Program-made: the position numbers and the translations under genes
In this document: piece by piece, positions 8,128-13,014 of the stretch
Position numbering within the stretch: position 1 is the first letter of the stretch
Layout of the letters: every line of letters starts with the position of its first letter
Source of the DNA: Bacilli bacterium
Lineage (GTDB): Bacteria; Bacillota_I; Bacilli_A; Haloplasmatales; Haloplasmataceae
Length of the DNA stretch: 13,014 bases
Direction of reading: 5' to 3'
Assembly: GCA_012513195.1 (NCBI GenBank)
Contig: JAAZCR010000183.1
Coordinates: forward strand, 1-13,014
The notes under the pieces: generated by a model
What the model saw: only the letters and a program-made list of their open reading frames with translations
Database searches by the model: none
What the model was told of the DNA's origin: nothing

Positions 8128-9330
8128 TTATTTATGATAGTTAAATATTCTTTCTTGTTTACGATCTAATAGTTTGTATAATGTATCAACTGGATCTTTA
8201 ACTTTACTTAAGAAAATCATCGCAGCGATAATATATGGTTTATATCCTGCTTGTCGATATAGTGGGGTGCGATAACGATCAAAGACGGTTTCGCTTACTT
8301 CACCTTGCTTACAACTTACACCAGTTATATCTGCTGGTAAACAATGTAGATATAAGGCATTACCATTCTTAGTTAGTTTCATCATATCTTCGGTACATTC
8401 CCAATCTTTGTAAAGAGCATTATGGGCTAAAAGTTCTTTTTCAAGTTCTTTGATACCTTCAAAATCGCCCTTTTCATATAATTGGGTGCGTTTTTCCATC
8501 GCTTTGAATGGTGCCCATGACTTCGGATAAACGATATCCGCATCTTTAAAGGCTTCCTGCATGGAGTTGGTTATCGTGAAACTACCACCAGATTCTTGTG
8601 CGTTTTTCTTAGCAACTTCGATGCATTCATCCATGAGGTCGTAGCCTTCTGGATATGCTAAGACAACATCCATACCAAAGCGTGTCATTAAACCAATTAC
8701 ACCTTGTGGTACCGATAATGGTTTACCATAGGAAGGTGAATAAGCCCATGTCATCGCAACCTTTTTACCTTTTAAGTTTTCAATACCACCAAACTCATTA
8801 ATTAAATGTAACGTATCAGCCATCGTTTGTGTTGGATGGTCGATATCGCATTGAAGATTAACTAATGTTGGTCGTTGTGGTAATACACCTTCGTTGTAGC
8901 CTTCTTGGACATATTTACTAACGTTGCGCATATAAGTATTACCTTTACCGATGAACATATCATCGCGAATACCTATAACATCAGCCATGAAACTTATCAT
9001 ATTTGCGGTTTCACGGACAGTTTCCCCATGCGCAATTTGTGATTTACCTTCATCTAAATCTTGAACTTCTAATCCTAAGAGGTTACAAGCACTCGCAAAA
9101 CTAAATCTTGTTCTCGTTGAATTGTCACGGAATAACGAAATTGCGAGTCAACTATCAAATATTTTTGACGAAATATTATTATTTCGCATTTCTCTTAGAA
9201 TTTCAGCAACTTCGAAGACTGCTTGTAATTCTTCAAATGTCTTTTCCCAAGTTAAAAAGAAGTCGTTGTTATACATGTTGTGATAATTTAATCGACTTAA
9301 TAAATCAATTCGTTTTTTTATTTCCTCCAC
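8128..9330 (-). pseudogene. ygeW: YgeW-type knotted carbamoyltransferase interrupted by an in-frame TGA
   Basis: Read in a single frame, the gene gives about 399 residues plus one TGA, close to the 396 residues of E. coli YgeW, and matches it end to end. It starts at a GTG (9330) with GAGGTGGG just upstream. The first 60 residues contain NDFFLTWEKTFEEL and end ISSKIFDS. Then comes TGA at 9150-9148, after which the same frame continues LAISLFRDNSTRTRFSFA, GKSQIAHGETVRETAN, DIDHPTQTMAD, WAYSPSYGKPLSVPQG and LYLHCLPADITGVSC. E. coli has Gly at the TGA position, so one GGA-to-TGA change explains it. Without readthrough the ribosome makes a 60-residue peptide. Reinitiation at the ATG at 9000 would give 290 residues lacking the STRTR carbamoyl-phosphate loop, hence probably inactive. 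There is no frameshift and no other damage. It may be a recent nonsense mutation, a sequencing error, or UGA readthrough. Confidence 0.85.
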
Positions 9331-9350
9331 TATCCCACCTCACCCAATTT

Positions 9351-9368
9351 TTGACTGACTAGTCAATC
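9351..9368. promoter_or_regulatory. Palindromic operator, candidate TetR-type site
   Basis: TTGACTGACTAGTCAA (9351-9366) contains the perfect 10-bp palindrome TGACTAGTCA (9356-9365). Centred there, symmetry extends to 9353-9368 with one mismatched pair. It lies directly after the -10 box and over the predicted transcription start (about 9364), the usual position for a repressor. TetR-family operators often have this form. The TetR gene of the same operon is the obvious candidate binder, by inference. Confidence 0.65.
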
Positions 9369-9370
9369 TA

Positions 9371-9399
9371 ATCATATTATATGAAAACGCTTTTGTCAA
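9371..9399 (-). promoter_or_regulatory. Sigma-70-type promoter of the ygeW operon
   Basis: On the minus strand TTGACA (9399-9394) is followed by a 17-base spacer and TATGAT (9376-9371), one base from consensus overall. The predicted start is about 9364, giving a leader of roughly 34 bases before the GTG of ygeW. The AT-rich sequence upstream could act as an UP element. It is the best promoter match I see in the window and fits the start of the eight-gene unit. Confidence 0.8.
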
Positions 9400-9427
9400 G
9401 ATATCACAAGTAAACTAGTATATTTTC

Positions 9428-9443
9428 TGTGATTTTTATCACA
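9428..9443. promoter_or_regulatory. Crp/Fnr-family binding site (perfect TGTGA-N6-TCACA)
   Basis: TGTGATTTTTATCACA is a perfect match to the Crp-type consensus. Its centre (9435.5) is about 71.5 bases upstream of the predicted ygeW start, a classic class I activator spacing. In Firmicutes similar sites are bound by Crp, HcpR and other members of the family, so the regulator and its signal (carbon state, nitrosative stress or redox) remain open. Confidence 0.65.
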
Positions 9444-9461
9444 ATTTTTCTCCTCACCAAC

Positions 9462-9661
9462 AGTAAATATCATGTATTTTATAGTAAATTTAGTATTTAT
9501 ATTCTTAAAAACATAAGTAATGAACACTGAAGTAGTAATAAAATGCATTTTAGATTTGATGTTTACTGTAAAAATTTCGTTTTTCGAAGATAAAAACAAC
9601 CAGTTACAACTATTCCTACTTGACTAAATATTTGCTTATCCATTCCTTATAGTAAATATCA
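9462..9661. repeat. Three copies of AGTAAAYATCA spaced by 94-95 bases
   Basis: The copies are at 9462-9472 (plus), 9557-9567 (minus) and 9651-9661 (plus). Their centres are 95 and 94 bases apart, about nine helical turns. A partial copy (TAGTAAATTTAG) sits at 9482-9493. They could be binding sites of one regulator acting by looping; composition bias may contribute. Confidence 0.5.
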
Positions 9662-9900
9662 TAATCGAACAAGAAATTATAAAAAATAATATAAATATGA
9701 TAAATTTTGTTATAAACTAATTTGATTTCTTTCCAGTATCTCTCAATAAACAAGAAAATCTGGAGTTAATAGTAGTCTAACTATTATTGGATTTTGGTTT
9801 TTATATATTGTGTACCTTTTTTTCAATTTATAATAAAGATTTTGTGTTTCATTTTACTAACTGAAAATAGATTAAATAGTTTAACATCCAATAATTTGAA

Positions 9901-9932
9901 AAACCTATAGGGTTACATCACCCTATAGGTTT
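9901..9932 (-). terminator. Intrinsic terminator of the xdhABC unit
   Basis: AAACCTATAGGG (9901-9912) and CCCTATAGGTTT (9921-9932) form a perfect 12-bp stem, extended by one T-A pair, with a 6-base loop. On the minus strand the stem ends in a run of five T. It begins 9 bases after the xdhC stop. The T-rich plus-strand flank could also allow termination the other way, but no plus-strand gene approaches it. Confidence 0.85.
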
Positions 9933-9941
9933 ATTGTTTTA

Positions 9942-10415
9942 TTATTTATTTTCTAAAACTTTCTTTACAGCCGCAAAAATCTTTTGATAACCTGTACATC
10001 TACAGAAGTGTCCCGATATTTCCCGTTTAATCTCTTCATCAGTGAGATGCTCACCTTTTTCAACTAAGGCGGTAGTTGTTAATACTAAACCAGGTGTACA
10101 GAATCCACATTGAATGGCTCCTTCATCAACGTATGCTTCTTGAACTTTTGAAAGCTTACCATTTTTCGCGAGTCCTTCGATGGTTGTAATGTGTTTGCCA
10201 TCAGCCCATACTGCTAGATATATACAAGAGTCAATAGGTTCACCGTCAATGAGTACGGTACAAGCACCGCATTCACCAACACCACAACCTTGTTTTACAC
10301 CTGTGAGATGGAGTTCATTGCGTAGTACTTCTAAAAGCGAGGTACGAATATCAACTTCGAGGGATACTTGCTCACCATTTACGATAAAGCTAATTTTCTT
10401 TTTCAATTCTTCCAT
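9942..10415 (-). CDS. xdhC: Xanthine-dehydrogenase-type 2Fe-2S subunit
   Basis: This 157-residue protein carries electrons from the molybdenum centre to FAD. The N-terminal plant-ferredoxin-like cluster is bound by Cys44, 49, 52 and 64 (GCGVGECGAC then DSC). The C-terminal helical domain binds the second cluster through Cys103, 106, 138 and 140 (QCGFCTPG, then CRCTGY). All eight ligands are present and the length matches E. coli XdhC (159 residues, from memory), to which it is very similar (VKQGC, ECGACTVL, GAxQCGFCTPGL). The ATG shares its A with the TAA of xdhB, with AAGGGGGG upstream, so the subunits are made together. It is the last gene of the xdh unit, followed by the stem-loop at 9901-9932. 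Confidence 0.94.
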   Translation of the reverse strand: MEELKKKISFIVNGEQVSLEVDIRTSLLEVLRNELHLTGVKQGCGVGECGACTVLIDGEPIDSCIYLAVWADGKHITTIEGLAKNGKLSKVQEAYVDEGAIQCGFCTPGLVLTTTALVEKGEHLTDEEIKREISGHFCRCTGYQKIFAAVKKVLENK

Positions 10416-11278
10416 TAATTATCCCCCCTTAGTTCCCTTAAAGCACGATAAGTTAGTACTTTAATTAAATGTTCTCGATAAGCTTTTGACCCTCGCCATG
10501 AATCTCGTGGTTTAGCATCCAATAATGTCATTTCACTTATTGTCTTTAAATTATCTTCGGTTAGCTCTAAACCTATACTCACTTTTTCTGCTTCATAACA
10601 GCGAATTGGTGTTGGTGCACTAACACCTAACGCAATTCGTAAATCATTAACTCTATTATCAGTAGTATTTAGCAATACTGCTACACCAATCATAGCGATA
10701 TCCATCGCTTTACGGTTACTAAATTTAATATACTTACCTTTAAAATTTGTGTAGTTTTCTTTAGTTATAAGAATTTTGGTCAGAATTTCACTGGGTTGTA
10801 ACTTAACCTTTCCAGGACCAGCATAAAACTCCGTAAGTGGTACCGTCCTTGAACCCATCGCTGTTTCAAGGACTAATAACGCATTTAAAGTTAGTAGTGC
10901 AGGAGCACTATCTGCTGATACCGCACCGTTACAAATGTTCCCACCTATCGTCGCAATATTGCGGATTTGTGGTCCACCCATACTTACGGCTGCTTCCGCA
11001 AGGATGGGAATATGCTCATTAATAAGGTCGTTACGGAATATCTTAGTAAAGGTCGTTAAGGCACCTATTTCAATCGTACCATCATCTAACATTTTAATTT
11101 CATCCAATCCTTTGACCCTTTGTAAACTCAGCAATTCAACTTCTTCGTACTTACCATGTCTTAAATTGATTAAGACATCAGTTCCCCCCGCAATTACTTT
11201 TAACTGTGGATTGTTTTGATAAATATCTAACGCTTCTTGTAAGCATGTTGGTTCATAAATTTTTTTAATATCAAACAT
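10415..11278 (-). CDS. xdhB: Xanthine-dehydrogenase-type FAD-binding subunit
   Basis: This 287-residue protein is the FAD subunit of a three-subunit molybdenum hydroxylase, which passes electrons from the 2Fe-2S centres to NAD+ or another acceptor. Diagnostic motifs are AGGTDVLI in the N-terminal third, IRNIATIGGNICNGAVSADSAP in the middle (the FAD-binding TIGGN loop) and APTPIRCYEAE plus PRDSWRGSKAYR towards the end, which follow E. coli XdhB closely. The start was set at the ATG at 11278 (MFDIKKIYEP), because AGGGGGTGG is placed correctly before it and homologues start with MFD; a GTG three codons upstream would lie inside that ribosome binding site. It starts 12 bases after xdhA and overlaps xdhC by one base. 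Confidence 0.94.
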   Translation of the reverse strand: MFDIKKIYEPTCLQEALDIYQNNPQLKVIAGGTDVLINLRHGKYEEVELLSLQRVKGLDEIKMLDDGTIEIGALTTFTKIFRNDLINEHIPILAEAAVSMGGPQIRNIATIGGNICNGAVSADSAPALLTLNALLVLETAMGSRTVPLTEFYAGPGKVKLQPSEILTKILITKENYTNFKGKYIKFSNRKAMDIAMIGVAVLLNTTDNRVNDLRIALGVSAPTPIRCYEAEKVSIGLELTEDNLKTISEMTLLDAKPRDSWRGSKAYREHLIKVLTYRALRELRGDN

Positions 11279-11283
11279 GCACA

Positions 11284-11292
11284 CCACCCCCT
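11284..11292 (-). promoter_or_regulatory. Ribosome binding site of xdhB
   Basis: AGGGGGTGG lies 5 bases before the ATG at 11278 and overlaps the TAG stop of xdhA, so xdhB is translated by coupling. It rules out the upstream GTG codons as start. Confidence 0.75.
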
Positions 11293-13014
11293 ATAATAAT
11301 CCTTCTTCTTTAAATTTCTCAAAGACACTTTGAGGATTCATCGGTATCTTATTAAACGCAACTCCTGTCGCATCTAATACCGCATTGCGAACAGCAGGGG
11401 CTGGTGATATCGTGGGATTTTCACCCAATGATTTTTGCCCAAATGAACCTGTTGGATCCGGTAACTCAACGAAATGTGCTTCAATCTTTGGTGTATCCAT
11501 GATAGTTTGGAGTTTATAGTCTAACAGATTATTATTTAATGGCGCACCAGTCTTTTCATCAAACATGAGTTTTTCCGATAACGCTGCCCCTAATGACATA
11601 CTTACACCACCATGGACTTGTCCTTCTGCCAACACTGGATTAATGATGGTACCAGAATCATTAACATTAATAACTTGGAGAACTTCTATTTGACCTGTCA
11701 ACATATCTACTTCTACTTCCGCAAAACTTACACCATATGCGATCGCATTTGTTCTGATATTTACGGATGTATCAGAGGTTATTGGTTTAGAACCAATGCG
11801 GTCATAGAAAGCTTCTAAAGCTATTTCACTGATATCACATATAGGTCTATTTAAGCCAACTTCAATAATCTTACCATCTACAATATCAAGATTCTCTATT
11901 TGTAATCCCGTTTTTTTGCTAGCGATTTCTAACACTTGTTTCTTTACTTCTAAAGCAGCTTGTTTAACTGCTGCCCCAGTGATATATGTTTGTCTTGATG
12001 CATATGCTCCTGTATCAAATGGCGCAATATCCGTGTCTTGCGTTGAAATGATGTGAACCATTTCAACAGGAATACCAATAGCTTCAGCTGCCATTTGTGT
12101 AAATACAGTATCGGCTCCTTGACCGATTTCGGTTGCACCAAGAATTAGTTGCACAGACCCATCTTGGTTCATCGCGATGCGGCACCCAGCAACTTCAAGA
12201 CATACAGGATATGTTCCTGAGAAGTAACTAAAACAAGCCATCCCTAAACCACGACGTTTTTCGCCTGTTTGATTCTTATATAATTCTTTCTTTTCATCCC
12301 ATTTAATTAATTCTTTACCAACTTTAATACACTCAGGTATACCAAAGGTTCTAACTGTAAGTTTAGAGATTGGATCAACATGACCTGCTTGTATTAGGTT
12401 GTTCATCCGAAATTCAATTGGATCAAGCTCTAGTTTTCGTGCAATATCATCTAAATGACTTTCTAAGGCAAAGAAAATTTGGGGTACACCATACCCACGC
12501 ATTGCCCCTGCACTAGGTAGATTAGTATATACTGTTTTAGGTTCCGCTTTAAAAGATTTGAAGTTATATAAAGGACGGAACTTACTTATCGCACTCATAA
12601 TAATTGAGTGACCATGGGATGCATAAGCACCGTTATTAGAGATCGCTTTTATGTGAATTGCTTGTAATTTATGGTCTTTCGTAACAGCCGTTTTCAGATA
12701 AAATTTCATCGCATGGCGGGTTCTAGTCGCAATAAAACCTTCTTCCCGCGTCATAGTATAACGGACAGGACGACCATTAACCGCAAGAGTCATTGCTGCG
12801 ACCATCGGTTCTACAATAACTTCTTGTTTATTTCCAAATCCGCCCCCAATATAGGGCTTGACAACTCTAACCTTTCCCCAAGGTAACCCTAATGCTTCAG
12901 CCACAATGCGACGTGCAATATGGGGAATTTGTGTTGAGGAAACAATTACAATCCGATCATTTTCCATATAGGCATATGCTGTATGGTTTTCTAATTGACA
13001 ATGTTGCACAATAC
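11291..13014 (-). CDS. xdhA: Xanthine-dehydrogenase-type molybdopterin subunit (5' end missing)
   Basis: About 574 C-terminal residues of the catalytic subunit are present; the frame is open to the window edge, so the apparent GTG start at 13009 is not real. Comparison with E. coli XdhA (752 residues) suggests that about 185 N-terminal residues are missing. Visible cofactor and active-site motifs are GGGFGNKQ (about 12828-12851), SAGAMRGYGVPQ with the substrate-region Arg, EIGQGADTVFTQMAAE, and SLGENPTISPAPAVRNAV with the Glu expected to be the catalytic base. STQIPHIARRIVAEALG and EGQVHGGVSM also match XdhA. It probably hydroxylates hypoxanthine or xanthine, or runs in reverse on urate under anaerobic conditions; the sequence does not say which. 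It ends with TAG, 12 bases before xdhB. Its promoter lies outside the window. Confidence 0.95.
   Translation of the reverse strand, partial: IVQHCQLENHTAYAYMENDRIVIVSSTQIPHIARRIVAEALGLPWGKVRVVKPYIGGGFGNKQEVIVEPMVAAMTLAVNGRPVRYTMTREEGFIATRTRHAMKFYLKTAVTKDHKLQAIHIKAISNNGAYASHGHSIIMSAISKFRPLYNFKSFKAEPKTVYTNLPSAGAMRGYGVPQIFFALESHLDDIARKLELDPIEFRMNNLIQAGHVDPISKLTVRTFGIPECIKVGKELIKWDEKKELYKNQTGEKRRGLGMACFSYFSGTYPVCLEVAGCRIAMNQDGSVQLILGATEIGQGADTVFTQMAAEAIGIPVEMVHIISTQDTDIAPFDTGAYASRQTYITGAAVKQAALEVKKQVLEIASKKTGLQIENLDIVDGKIIEVGLNRPICDISEIALEAFYDRIGSKPITSDTSVNIRTNAIAYGVSFAEVEVDMLTGQIEVLQVINVNDSGTIINPVLAEGQVHGGVSMSLGAALSEKLMFDEKTGAPLNNNLLDYKLQTIMDTPKIEAHFVELPDPTGSFGQKSLGENPTISPAPAVRNAVLDATGVAFNKIPMNPQSVFEKFKEEGLL

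Larger units (their letters stand above)
9400..9900. other. AT-rich intergenic region with no gene
   Basis: This 500-base stretch lies between the terminator of the xdh unit and the ygeW promoter. I see no credible gene: the only open frames are short, AT-driven and lack matching ribosome binding sites. It contains a Crp-type site (9428-9443), three spaced copies of an 11-base motif (9462-9661), a weak hairpin (TAATAGT/ACTATTA, 9767-9786) and a 10-bp inverted pair (9783-9792 with 9886-9895). It probably serves as an upstream regulatory region. Confidence 0.7.

Noticed and set aside
8128..9000. A separate 290-residue gene starting at the ATG at 9000
   Set aside because: Homology to YgeW continues in frame upstream of this ATG to the TGA at 9148 and beyond, so it is the 3' part of ygeW, not an independent gene.
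9148..9150. Genome-wide reassignment of UGA to glycine (as in some candidate phyla)
   Set aside because: No other internal TGA occurs in the remaining eight genes with substantial sequence here, GGN codons are used for Gly, and ygfK ends at a TGA that overlaps the ssnA start.
9108..9362. 84-residue plus-strand open frame opposite ygeW
   Set aside because: Antisense to the interrupted ygeW, no ribosome binding site, no recognisable protein features.
9396..9599. 67-residue minus-strand open frame in the intergenic region
   Set aside because: AT-driven composition, no ribosome binding site, and it overlaps the -35 box and the Crp-type site.
9783..9895. 10-bp inverted pair ATTATTGGAT / ATCCAATAAT about 100 bases apart
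   Set aside because: Short, AT-rich and widely separated; no sign of a mobile element or target duplication around it.
9400..9900. CRISPR array, tRNA or riboswitch in the gene-free stretch
   Set aside because: No regular direct repeats with unique spacers, no cloverleaf, and no conserved riboswitch core could be recognised.

Overview
The window is a compact, entirely minus-strand block of metabolic genes. Transcription runs from position 13014 towards position 1. The DNA is AT-rich, with strong GGAGG-type ribosome binding sites, overlapping or near-touching genes and mostly TAA stops. This points to a low-GC Gram-positive (Bacillota, possibly close to the Mollicutes/Erysipelotrichia side), probably anaerobic. 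The genus cannot be read from the sequence. The gene set is the purine/uric-acid catabolism cluster known from E. coli (xdhABC, ygeW, ygeX, ygeY, mocA, ygfK, ssnA) and from anaerobic gut bacteria, so the system is described; its arrangement and several details here are unusual.

Right part (9942-13014): xdhA (5' end cut off by the window edge), xdhB and xdhC encode the molybdopterin, FAD and 2Fe-2S subunits of a three-subunit xanthine-dehydrogenase-type hydroxylase, with overlapping or near-touching genes. A perfect inverted repeat at 9901-9932 looks like the terminator of this unit.

Middle (9331-9941): about 600 bases without a gene. It holds a near-consensus promoter (TTGACA-N17-TATGAT) for the next unit, a palindrome over the predicted transcription start that looks like a TetR-type operator, a perfect Crp-type site centred near -71.5, and three copies of an 11-base motif spaced 94-95 bases apart.

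Left part (1-9330): a probable operon of ygeW, ygfK, ssnA, a TetR regulator, mocA, ygeY, a threonine-synthase-like PLP enzyme and the first 12 codons of a further gene. The expected division of labour is: MocA builds the cytosine-dinucleotide form of the molybdenum cofactor for XdhA; XdhABC and YgfK carry out redox steps on the purine; SsnA and YgeY hydrolyse ring-derived intermediates; YgeW handles a carbamoyl group; the PLP enzyme probably deals with the residual amino acid. The TetR protein is the natural candidate for the operator in front of ygeW.

Main points for a second look: ygeW carries a single in-frame TGA where E. coli YgeW has a conserved glycine just before the carbamoyl-phosphate loop, with homology continuing in the same frame on both sides; the layered promoter region; the replacement of ygeX by a zinc-ribbon threonine-synthase-like enzyme; and the DPD-like domain set of YgfK. 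Comparisons with E. coli proteins are from memory, not from a search.
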